Below are positions 1-6,909 of a stretch of DNA of 39,929 nt, in pieces (positions within the stretch are counted from its first letter, which is position 1; each line of letters begins with the position of its first letter). The DNA comes from Phycisphaerae bacterium (GTDB taxonomy: Bacteria > Planctomycetota > Phycisphaerae > Tepidisphaerales > Tepidisphaeraceae). The stretch covers positions 1 to 39,929 of the forward strand of contig JAICIO010000048.1 of assembly GCA_025924315.1 (NCBI GenBank), in the 5' to 3' direction. The notes beneath the pieces are model-generated. The model saw only the letters and a program-made list of their open reading frames with translations, had not been told where the DNA came from and did no database searches. A program made the position numbers and the translations under genes.

Positions 1-1260
1 ATCGTCGGTCGTTTCGGTGATGTTGTTGATCTGCGGGGCGAAATCCTTCGCGCCATTTGGCGTGCCCGGAACATTTCCCCCCGCGGCGGCGCCGTTCAGC
101 GCGACATAAAGATTCCCGTCGCTGTGCCACAGGACGTCGAATCCGCTGCGCACGCCGGTGGCATAGAGCGTGAGCGGCGCACCGGCCTTATTCGGGTCGT
201 ATGTTCCGCCTTCATCCGTTTTCACATCGATTGGAGTATTTCCAACCAATTTCGGATCGAGCCGCAAAACGCTCGCCGTCAGCAATCGCTCAGGGCGGAA
301 GTTCCACTTCTTGTCCGGCGCGCCGGTGGACGTGTTTGCACCCTGGCAAAAGTAAAGCGCGCCGTCGGGACCAAATTCAGGCTGAAAGTTCAGATGATCT
401 TTGAAGCCGCGCGGAAGATGCACGATGACGTCGCGATAATCCTTCAGATCCGGTCCGCTGACAACGCTGATCTTGCCGGTCCAGTCGTCGGCGCCTTCGA
501 TTCGGCCGGCGTCGATCGCCATCTGACCGTGGCTCACCCAGAGGATGAGGTTATCTGGAGTTGAGGACGGGTCGAACACGATCCCTGTGATCAGTCGTGG
601 ACCTTTGTTCGCGGCTTGGACTGTCGTGATCTTCTGCGGCTCGCCGAGCGTCCCATCACCGCTGATGGGAAAGCGAACGATCTTGCCATCAAACGAACAC
701 GCGTAGAGCTTGTGATCCAGGCCGATCGTCAGGCCGGTAAACACATCGTGCGTTGAATTGAGCGCGACCTTTTCAAACGCCGCCGGAAACTCCGTGAGGT
801 TCATTGGAGCGCCGGTCGTGAAATGCATCGAGAAGGGGAGGAACACCGCGCCGCTGGTGTCCTTCGCGCCGTTCACTTCGAATGTGTAATCGGTGTTTGC
901 TTCGAGCAGATCGACCGGCTGCAACACGATCGCATCGCCGGCGCCGCTGGTGTTCACGCGCGCGTCGACGACCTGATGATCGTTCGTGCGATAGAGCTTC
1001 ACCGCGCCGGCGTTCATCGACGCGGGATCAATGCCATGACCTTCGTTCGGCAGATTGACGTCCGCGGCGACGAACGCGCTGGGCGGGACGTTGGTCTCCT
1101 GGTGCGCGGGTCGCGTGAAGCGCACGCTGGGCCGATTCGCCTCCGGAACAGAGCGCGCGAGCTCATTGGCGCCAAACCGCGCCGCGAGCTTCATCTCGGC
1201 CGCCCCCACAACCGCGAGCGCGAGCGCAACGCCAGCAACGAGCGTGACTTTTCGATTCAT
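1..1260 (-). CDS. Secreted Ig-like / glucose-sorbosone-dehydrogenase-type propeller protein (N-terminal part)
   Basis: The reading frame stays open from an ATG at 1260 (an in-frame ATG also lies at 1269) to the left edge, giving 420 residues; the C-terminus lies outside the window. The start MNRKVTLVAG followed by a hydrophobic run looks like a signal peptide. Residues of about 30-140 contain an SbsA-like Ig domain pattern (NVPPSAFVAADVNLP, ending in MHFTTG). After this comes a propeller-like region with LTIGLDHKLYA, ITGIVFDPSS and FGPDGALYFCQGA, and then TGVRSGFDVLWHSDGNLYVA, which is typical of PQQ-type sugar dehydrogenase / L-sorbosone dehydrogenase-like blades. It is probably an extracytoplasmic oxidoreductase-like or binding protein. 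The substrate cannot be told from the sequence, and the catalytic region is incomplete here. Confidence 0.7.
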   Translation of the reverse strand, partial: MNRKVTLVAGVALALAVVGAAEMKLAARFGANELARSVPEANRPSVRFTRPAHQETNVPPSAFVAADVNLPNEGHGIDPASMNAGAVKLYRTNDHQVVDARVNTSGAGDAIVLQPVDLLEANTDYTFEVNGAKDTSGAVFLPFSMHFTTGAPMNLTEFPAAFEKVALNSTHDVFTGLTIGLDHKLYACSFDGKIVRFPISGDGTLGEPQKITTVQAANKGPRLITGIVFDPSSTPDNLILWVSHGQMAIDAGRIEGADDWTGKISVVSGPDLKDYRDVIVHLPRGFKDHLNFQPEFGPDGALYFCQGANTSTGAPDKKWNFRPERLLTASVLRLDPKLVGNTPIDVKTDEGGTYDPNKAGAPLTLYATGVRSGFDVLWHSDGNLYVALNGAAAGGNVPGTPNGAKDFAPQINNITETTDD

Positions 1261-1412
1261 GTCGTACATCCACGCATTTCATCGGCCTGCGCTGTCGCCA
1301 CGATTACCACCAAGCCTGCCCAACGACCGATAAGTGTAGGCGCTCTGCCTGCGCATGGGCCGGCGCAAAAACATGTCAGAGATGCTGCGGGTGTTGGACA
1401 GTGCCTGCGGAC

Positions 1413-2483
1413 TTATTTAACGAGCGTGACTTTCTGATCCATCATGGTGGTTGAAAGGGTGCCCGTGTTGTCCCACCACCAGCCTTTCTCATCCATGATC
1501 CCAAGGTAGAAGCGTGTCGCGCCGGTCGGCACGACGAAGTCCTGCAGCTGGCCACTATCCGTCAGGCCGTCGCCGATGAAGAACACCTGCTTGAGCTTCG
1601 GCGAGAGCGTCGTGAAGTTCCGGCTGGCGGTCGTCGAGAAGTCCAAGGTCGGGTTCATCGCAGTGGAGCTTGGCGTGCGATCGTCGAGGAAGATGCCGAC
1701 CAGTGCGTTGAGGGGGGCTTTGGTCGAGTTGATGCCGTTTACCGGGTCCTGCTGCACCATCCAGCTGGTGTTGCCATCCGGACCAAAAGTGCCTGCATCC
1801 TGGTAACTCGTGCTGCCGCTTGTATTGCGAAAATAGAGATGGGCACCGGGCACGATCGGAAGATCCGTGATCTGGCTCGGCGAATTGGTCGGCGCATTCG
1901 CGGGCGTCGGGTTTCCACCCGTTGCCGGAACGGTGGATCCGCTCGGCATTCCCGCAAGCCAGGGCGATCCATCTGCCTCCACGCTCGGCGAGATCACGTG
2001 ACCGCGCGCGGCGATGGAGACGGCGGTCACATCAAAGCTGTTTTGGCCAAGAACTCTCGCGAAGATGGTCGGGATCGGATTTCCCGTCGCGTATGTGCGT
2101 CGCGCCGTCACACGGATGGCGGTCGCGCCGCTCGGGTCCGATACAGTGGTGAACGATGCGATACCCGGGTCCCACGTTCCCCATTCGACATCCTGGCTCG
2201 GATTGAGGACCACTTGCGTGCCGTCACAAATGTTGTCACCGGCGGCATCCACGCAGCGCTGACGAATCTGACCTGCACTCAGATTCTTGGTGAGCCCGTC
2301 GACGGCGTACAACGCGGCGGCGTCCGCGGCGCGCTGAAGCTCTGTCTTCGCCAGTCGAGCGCGCCCGAGGTCGACGCTGAACGCGACGAAGATCGTCATC
2401 AACACCAATAAGACGGTGCAATAGATGATCGACGTTCCGCGTCGTTTGGATGGCTCCCCAAAATGGTCGCGCGCTCCTGGCAT
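1413..2483 (-). CDS. TadE/TadG-like pilus-assembly (Flp) membrane protein
   Basis: This 356-residue protein has a short basic N-terminus, then one hydrophobic segment (about residues 17-37, IIYCTVLLVLMTIFVAFSVD). That is followed by DLGRARLAKTELQRAADAAALYA, the pattern seen in the N-terminal region of TadG-like Flp pilus-assembly proteins. The rest is an extracytoplasmic domain rich in Thr, Ser, Gly and Pro with a beta-sandwich look (VFFIGDGLTDSGQ, TRFYLGIMDEKGWWWDNTG), which could be a carbohydrate- or surface-binding domain. It is probably a membrane-anchored minor pilin-like protein. No other tad genes are nearby. It is divergent from the pseudopilin at 2661 across a 177-bp gap. The family call rests on the N-terminus only. 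Confidence 0.65.
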   Translation of the reverse strand: MPGARDHFGEPSKRRGTSIIYCTVLLVLMTIFVAFSVDLGRARLAKTELQRAADAAALYAVDGLTKNLSAGQIRQRCVDAAGDNICDGTQVVLNPSQDVEWGTWDPGIASFTTVSDPSGATAIRVTARRTYATGNPIPTIFARVLGQNSFDVTAVSIAARGHVISPSVEADGSPWLAGMPSGSTVPATGGNPTPANAPTNSPSQITDLPIVPGAHLYFRNTSGSTSYQDAGTFGPDGNTSWMVQQDPVNGINSTKAPLNALVGIFLDDRTPSSTAMNPTLDFSTTASRNFTTLSPKLKQVFFIGDGLTDSGQLQDFVVPTGATRFYLGIMDEKGWWWDNTGTLSTTMMDQKVTLVK

Positions 2484-2660
2484 ACAACAGATATCGAATC
2501 ATTTCGCAGCACGATTCACGGCAAGATCGAGATAAATATTCCCTTGAGTGACGCAGGCGCGCCGAATTATCGGATGCAGCGCATGTCGCAGGGACCGTTA
2601 AGCACGGCGGGTTGAGTTCCCATTTCCTTTGAGATCCTTCGCCGAAAATGTGGAGCGACA

Positions 2661-3134
2661 ATGCGCTGGTCTGTCCATCGTGGTTTCAGCTTGATTGAAC
2701 TCGTGATCGTGGTGGTAATTATCGCGATCATTGCCGCGATCGCGATTCCGCGCATGAGTCGTGGCGCCGCCGGCGCGACGGACTCGGCATTATCGGCCGA
2801 CCTGCGCACGCTGCGCAATGCGATCGACCTGTACGCCCAGGAGCACAACGGTGCGTATCCGTCCGTCGCGAATATCAACGCGACGCCGGGCGCGCTGACG
2901 GCTTACTCCGATGACCAAGGCAATCTCTGCGCCACGAAGACCGGTAACTTCATCTACGGACCGTACCTTCGCGTCCTGCCGGGGATTCCTCTCGGGACAG
3001 AAAAGGGCGCCGGCACCTTCGCGGCGGCCGCGAACACCGGCGTGGGCTGGGTCTATGACGCCACGCAGGGCACGGTAACGGCCAATACCGGCACGCTGAC
3101 CGACGCCGCCGGTAAGCTCTATACGGCCTACTAA
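2661..3134 (+). CDS. Type II secretion / type IV pilin-like pseudopilin (GspG-like)
   Basis: This 157-residue protein has a class III prepilin leader: a short basic stretch, then GFSLIELVIVVVIIAIIAAIAIP, with cleavage expected after the Gly before Phe and a conserved Glu at mature position 5. The downstream part (SALSADLRTLRNAIDLYAQEHNGAYPS) matches major pseudopilins of the GspG type. The C-terminal half contains YGPYLRVLPGIPLG, common in planctomycete pseudopilins. The ATG at 2661 has a GGAG motif just upstream (GTGGAGCGACA). It would be processed by a PilD-like peptidase and assemble in the inner membrane. A strong hairpin follows the stop codon, so it appears to be monocistronic. No secretion genes adjoin it. 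Confidence 0.85.
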   Translation: MRWSVHRGFSLIELVIVVVIIAIIAAIAIPRMSRGAAGATDSALSADLRTLRNAIDLYAQEHNGAYPSVANINATPGALTAYSDDQGNLCATKTGNFIYGPYLRVLPGIPLGTEKGAGTFAAAANTGVGWVYDATQGTVTANTGTLTDAAGKLYTAY

Positions 3135-3159
3135 TCAGAAAGACGGGCCAAAATGAATC

Positions 3160-3207
3160 CGCCGCGGGCGCGACGTTGTTTGAAAGTCGCGCCCGCGGCG
3201 TTTGGTT
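3160..3207 (+). terminator. Rho-independent terminator after the pseudopilin
   Basis: A perfect 15-bp inverted repeat (arms 3160-3174 and 3186-3200) with an 11-nt loop follows the pseudopilin stop by about 25 nt. The run TTTGGTTT comes directly after it. The very GC-rich stem and T-rich tail fit an intrinsic terminator. Confidence 0.7.
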
Positions 3208-3271
3208 TCACTGCGCGTTGACCCTTTACCAGACGCCTCTTACGATCAATCGGGGCAATTCGAGGCGCCGC

Positions 3272-3529
3272 GTGAACGACGCATTTCAAATCATCGTACT
3301 GTCGTTCGTGATCGTCGCGATCTGCGGGGTCGGCTTCTTCGCAATCAGCCGGATGCGGAAGAAGCTCAAGGAACCGGACCAGACGATGGGCATCGGCTTC
3401 ACGTTGTCGGACTTGCGTCAGTTGCACAAGTCGGGGCAGATGTCGGACGTCGAATTCGAGCGCGCCAAAGAGAAACTGCTCGCCCATGCGCGAAAGCCGG
3501 TCGAGCAGCCCGGGCAGAAGAGAGGATAG
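3272..3529 (+). CDS. Small membrane protein with SHOCT-like C-terminal domain
   Basis: An 85-residue product if the GTG at 3272 is used (GAGG lies about 7 nt upstream). A longer frame from a TTG at 3176 exists, but that TTG lies in the loop of the preceding terminator. The product has one transmembrane helix (IIVLSFVIVAICGVGFFAI), a basic stretch (RMRKKLKE), and then GFTLSDLRQLHKSGQMSDVEFERAKEKLL. This last part fits the SHOCT short C-terminal domain (LxxLxxxGxIxxxEFxxxKxxLL). The function is unknown; SHOCT domains are usually oligomerisation tails. The TAG stop lies inside a palindromic repeat that starts at 3519. Confidence 0.65.
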   Translation: MNDAFQIIVLSFVIVAICGVGFFAISRMRKKLKEPDQTMGIGFTLSDLRQLHKSGQMSDVEFERAKEKLLAHARKPVEQPGQKRG

Positions 3530-3593
3530 AAGATGGAAGATGGAGCATGGCAGGAAACTTTCCATTCTCAATCCCCTATCCTCCATTCTCTCT
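3519..3593. repeat. Interspersed imperfect palindrome overlapping a stop codon
   Basis: The left half is rich in GAGGATAGAAGATGGAAGATGG and the right half in its complement (CCATTCTC, CTATCCTCC). This forms an imperfect inverted repeat of about 75 bp. It reads into the 3' end of the SHOCT-like gene, and the TAG stop of that gene (3527-3529) is part of the repeat. The rest of the 318-bp gap before clpX holds only the hairpins listed at 3740-3820. Confidence 0.6.
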
Positions 3594-3739
3594 GGGTGAT
3601 GTTATCCGGACCACGTGCGAGGGTTTTTTCTCTTTTTCCCCGGGGGCGTTTGCATTACTAATAGGGGTCGGCGGGAGCGGGAAATGAAGGTCAAGTCCGC
3701 CCCCTGCGATGTTCGATAAGTACGTCGGTAGGACAACTG

Positions 3740-3820
3740 TTGCGCGATCCGCGCAAGAATTGCCCCACGACAGGTTTAGCCGCCGCGCGTGCGCGGCGCG
3801 AGATTCGCGAAAGCGAATCT
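3740..3820 (+). promoter_or_regulatory. Three consecutive small hairpins in the clpX upstream region
   Basis: Three perfect short inverted repeats precede clpX. The first is TTGCGCG-ATC-CGCGCAA (3740-3756). The second is CGCCGCGC-GT-GCGCGGCG (3781-3798). The third is AGATTCGC-GAAA-GCGAATCT (3801-3820), which has a GNRA tetraloop. The last one ends about 10 nt before the AGGAAGAAGG ribosome-binding site. They could form a structured 5' leader or protein-binding sites; a role in control is inference. Confidence 0.4.
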
Positions 3821-3847
3821 TGATCCGTTCAGGAAGAAGGCATTTCG

Positions 3848-5224
3848 ATGGCCAATACGAATCGCCCGGGCAACGGCGGAACGACTCCTCCCGGCAACGG
3901 CCCAGGATCCGGTGGCGGCAACGGCGGCGGGGGTGGAACCGGCAGCGGTGGTACGCCTCCCTTCCGCGGTCGACGCGTCACAACCTGCTCGTTCTGCGGA
4001 AAGAGCTCGCGCGACGTTGGCCCGATGGTCGAAGGCCCGTCCGACGTTTACATCTGCGCCAACTGCGTTGATCTCGCGCACAACATCATCCGCCAGGAAA
4101 AACGAAAGCTCACCAGCGCCCAGCCGCTGTTCAGCTCGATCCCGAGTCCGCGGCAGATCAAAGAATTTTTGGATCAATATGTGATCGGTCAGGAATACGC
4201 GAAGAAGGCGCTCGCCGTCGCGGTTCACAATCACTACAAGCGATTGAGCACGCAGGAACAAAATCCCGAGGCCGCCCAGAACGAAGTCGAGATCGACAAG
4301 AGCAACGTGCTGCTGATCGGCCCGACCGGCAGCGGTAAGACGCTTCTCGCGAAAACGCTCGCGCGCATTCTCAACGTGCCGTTTGCGATCGGCGACGCGA
4401 CGACTCTGACCGAAGCCGGTTACGTCGGCGAAGACGTCGAGAACATCCTGCTCAAGCTTTTGCAGAACGCGGATTACGATCTTGAGGCCGCGCAGCGCGG
4501 GATTGTCTACGTCGACGAAATCGACAAGATCGGCAAGACGCAGAACAACGTCAGCATCACGCGCGACGTGAGCGGCGAAGGCGTGCAGCAGGCCCTGCTG
4601 AAGATGCTCGAAGGCACCATCAGCAACATCCCGCCGCAGGGTGGCCGCAAGCACCCGGAACAGCAATACATCCAGATGGACACCGCGCAGATCCTCTTCA
4701 TCTGCGGCGGAACGTTCGTCGGGCTCGAAGACATCATCCGCAAACGTCTCGGCCGCCGCCAAATCGGCTTCGGCTCTGAAACCGCGCCGAGCGAAAGCTC
4801 GCGCGATCGTGCGGAAATCCTCGCACAGGTTCAGCCGGAAGACTTGGTCGAATTCGGCATGATCCCCGAATTCGTCGGCCGACTTCCCGTGTGCGCCACG
4901 CTCGAGCCGCTCGACGTGAAAACGCTCATCAACATTCTCACCACGCCAAAGAACGCGCTGGTGAAGCAGTACCAGAAGTTCTTCCGCCTCGAGGGCAGCG
5001 AAGTCGAATTCACGACCCGTGCCCTGGAACTGATCGCCGAGCGCGCCCTCAAGCGCGACACCGGTGCCCGCGCCCTCCGCGCGGTGTGCGAAGAAATCAT
5101 GCTCGAGCTGATGTACAAGCTCCCCGATCACCAGGGCGGCAAGTACGTCATCGACGAAGACGTCGTTGAAGGCCGCGTAAACCTCTTCGAACTAAAACCC
5201 GAACGCCGCAAAGAATCGGCGTAA
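3848..5224 (+). CDS. clpX: ATP-dependent Clp protease ATP-binding subunit ClpX
   Basis: This 458-residue AAA+ unfoldase feeds substrates to ClpP in the cytoplasm. Visible parts in order are: a non-conserved Gly/Pro/Asn-rich N-terminal extension (about residues 1-38); a zinc-binding domain with Cys47, Cys50, Cys70 and Cys73; Walker A GPTGSGKT (158-165); pore loop GYVG (191-194); Walker B YVDEIDK (221-227); the RKH loop (GGRKHP, about 265-270); the ClpP-contact IGF loop (306-308); and sensor-2 GARALRAV near the C-terminus. Length is slightly above the usual 420-430 because of the extension. The ATG at 3848 has a strong AGGAAGAAGG site. No clpP lies beside it in this window. A terminator follows directly. 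Confidence 0.97.
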   Translation: MANTNRPGNGGTTPPGNGPGSGGGNGGGGGTGSGGTPPFRGRRVTTCSFCGKSSRDVGPMVEGPSDVYICANCVDLAHNIIRQEKRKLTSAQPLFSSIPSPRQIKEFLDQYVIGQEYAKKALAVAVHNHYKRLSTQEQNPEAAQNEVEIDKSNVLLIGPTGSGKTLLAKTLARILNVPFAIGDATTLTEAGYVGEDVENILLKLLQNADYDLEAAQRGIVYVDEIDKIGKTQNNVSITRDVSGEGVQQALLKMLEGTISNIPPQGGRKHPEQQYIQMDTAQILFICGGTFVGLEDIIRKRLGRRQIGFGSETAPSESSRDRAEILAQVQPEDLVEFGMIPEFVGRLPVCATLEPLDVKTLINILTTPKNALVKQYQKFFRLEGSEVEFTTRALELIAERALKRDTGARALRAVCEEIMLELMYKLPDHQGGKYVIDEDVVEGRVNLFELKPERRKESA

Positions 5225-5250
5225 GATCCTGCAACAGAATTGAACGACCG

Positions 5251-5280
5251 AAGGCCCGCCCCACCGGCGGGCCTTCTTCG
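5251..5280 (+). terminator. Rho-independent terminator after clpX
   Basis: AAGGCCCGCC (5251-5260) pairs with GGCGGGCCTT (5266-5275) around a 5-nt loop, with CTTCG after it. It lies about 27 nt after the clpX stop and just before the next start codon. Confidence 0.75.
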
Positions 5281-5294
5281 TTACAATCTGTGCC

Positions 5295-6881
5295 ATGCTG
5301 GGGCGGCTGTTCTTCGTTTTCCTGGGGTTGGTTCTCACCACGATCGCGCGAGCGGACATGAGGTCGGCGGACAGCCTGGAGCTGACGGTTGCCAACGCCG
5401 ATTTCGTTGCTCGCGGTCACATCACGAAAGTCGTCTCGCCGGCTCCTTTGACCGCTCTCGGATACTTCGAGTTTCAAGTCACGGAGCAATTCAAGGGTCC
5501 TCGCACGGACAAAGTAACGATCGACTTCGACAACTGGGGAAACAGTGCCCTCGCGCAGACGCTGCTCAAGGGCGGCACAGAAGCGATGATCTTCCGGATC
5601 GATCCCGCCCAGCTCACACCGAGGAGCCGCGACGATCGCTACCGAACGGAATTGGCGTGGCGTGCGTTGACTATCCTCCCGCTGTTGCCGGCTCCGGAGA
5701 CCGATCCAACACGAAAGCATCGCTCTCAGGTGGTCACGATGGACGGTGGAGTTCTGAGCACCGGGCCGCAGCTCATCGCGGCCGTGCGCGAGGCCGCGAA
5801 GTTTCCCAGCACACAGCCGGTTCGATGGGTCGAGGTTTTGCCGCCGCGGAACTCGCCGGCCTACCGCGAGCTTTCCGTGGGGAGCAATATAAGGATCCAA
5901 GAGCCCATCCAGGTGCCCGTCGACTCAAGATTGGAGTCGTTGGGGCACACATGGCTCTCAAAAGGCGAACTTTCTCTGGCGATCAGCACACTCAAGCTAT
6001 TTCCTACGCCGCAGAACACGGAGATCTTCAGGAAGATGCTCCGCGACCCCACATTGATGACAGAACCTGCCGGGCGGTTGTCACACGTGTATTACACCAC
6101 TCGCCTGCACGCCGCGGAGGTCCTTAGAAGCTGGGGGCAGCCGGTCGACCTCGCAGCCGGAATCTTGCCTGACGATCTCTACCAACCATTGCATGGTCCG
6201 CTCGTCGCGACAGCGCTTGCGGGCCTGATTCTGTTGGCGTGGTTCGTCCGTCGCGCAGCGCGGCGAGTCATTCGCGGTTTGCCCGTTCTCGCGCTTCTAT
6301 TGATGAGCGCTCTCGCTGCCCTTTGGATAACGAGTCGCACCACCGTCCCGGAACTCTATTGGAACGGCGACACAACGCAGGTCTGGCTTTCTCCATTTCG
6401 TGGCTGGGTGCAACTCACGTGGATGACCGATTGCCCTTCAAGATTAACGACCAGCCGGGACTACCTTACAAGCCGCGCCATGTTAGCGCGCCCTCGCTTT
6501 GTGGCTCAACAAGTTGATCCGCCGCGAGGACTGCTCTGCGCCATGCTGCCGACTGATTCGCTGATTCCTCTCTGGTGGACAATGCCAACGAACGTCTCGC
6601 GAAAGTATTACGTTGCGAATAACGGCCTGCTGCTCGGCACGCAGCAGGAGTCGTTTTCTGCGCCGCGCTCACCCGGGACCGTCACGGCCCAATTCCATCG
6701 CCTCCAGATTCACATGTCGGTATTCATGCTGTTCGTCACGATTCCGCTTTTGACCGCGATCTGTCGCTGGCGAAATCGCCGTCGTCGGCGCAACGGCAAT
6801 CTCTGCTTGCAATGCGGCTACGACCTCCGCGGGTCATCCGGTCGCTGTCCCGAATGCGGTATCTTGGTTGCGCAACACTGA
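5295..6881 (+). CDS. Membrane protein with large extracytoplasmic domain and C-terminal zinc ribbon (module copy 1)
   Basis: This 528-residue protein is not assigned to a named family. It has an N-terminal signal sequence (MLGRLFFVFLGLVLTTIARA). A large extracytoplasmic domain starts with SLELTVANADFVARGHI and YFEFQVTEQFKGPRTDKVTI, a layout seen in many secreted proteins. Two hydrophobic helices lie near residues 300-350 (LVATALAGLILLAWFV; LPVLALLLMSALAALWI). After a second outer loop there is a third helix (VFMLFVTIPLLTAI). A basic stop-transfer stretch then leads to the cytoplasmic zinc ribbon CLQCGYDLRG...CPECG at the C-terminus. It is paralogous along its whole length to the protein at 9243-10889, and convergent with the propeller gene at 6910-9165. 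Its role is unknown. Confidence 0.8.
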   Translation: MLGRLFFVFLGLVLTTIARADMRSADSLELTVANADFVARGHITKVVSPAPLTALGYFEFQVTEQFKGPRTDKVTIDFDNWGNSALAQTLLKGGTEAMIFRIDPAQLTPRSRDDRYRTELAWRALTILPLLPAPETDPTRKHRSQVVTMDGGVLSTGPQLIAAVREAAKFPSTQPVRWVEVLPPRNSPAYRELSVGSNIRIQEPIQVPVDSRLESLGHTWLSKGELSLAISTLKLFPTPQNTEIFRKMLRDPTLMTEPAGRLSHVYYTTRLHAAEVLRSWGQPVDLAAGILPDDLYQPLHGPLVATALAGLILLAWFVRRAARRVIRGLPVLALLLMSALAALWITSRTTVPELYWNGDTTQVWLSPFRGWVQLTWMTDCPSRLTTSRDYLTSRAMLARPRFVAQQVDPPRGLLCAMLPTDSLIPLWWTMPTNVSRKYYVANNGLLLGTQQESFSAPRSPGTVTAQFHRLQIHMSVFMLFVTIPLLTAICRWRNRRRRRNGNLCLQCGYDLRGSSGRCPECGILVAQH

Positions 6882-6909
6882 ATAACTATCCGCCAACCGC
6901 GGGCGGTGA

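Noticed and set aside
3176-3271. Upstream extension of the SHOCT-like gene from a TTG
   Set aside because: The TTG lies in the loop of the pseudopilin terminator and the extension has no conserved character; the GTG at 3272 has a ribosome-binding-like GAGG.
3776-5131. 451-aa open frame on the minus strand opposite clpX
   Set aside because: It lies entirely antisense to a well-supported clpX. Its translation is low-complexity (Arg/Asp/Ala/Phe-rich) without domains, a usual by-product of GC-rich codon bias.
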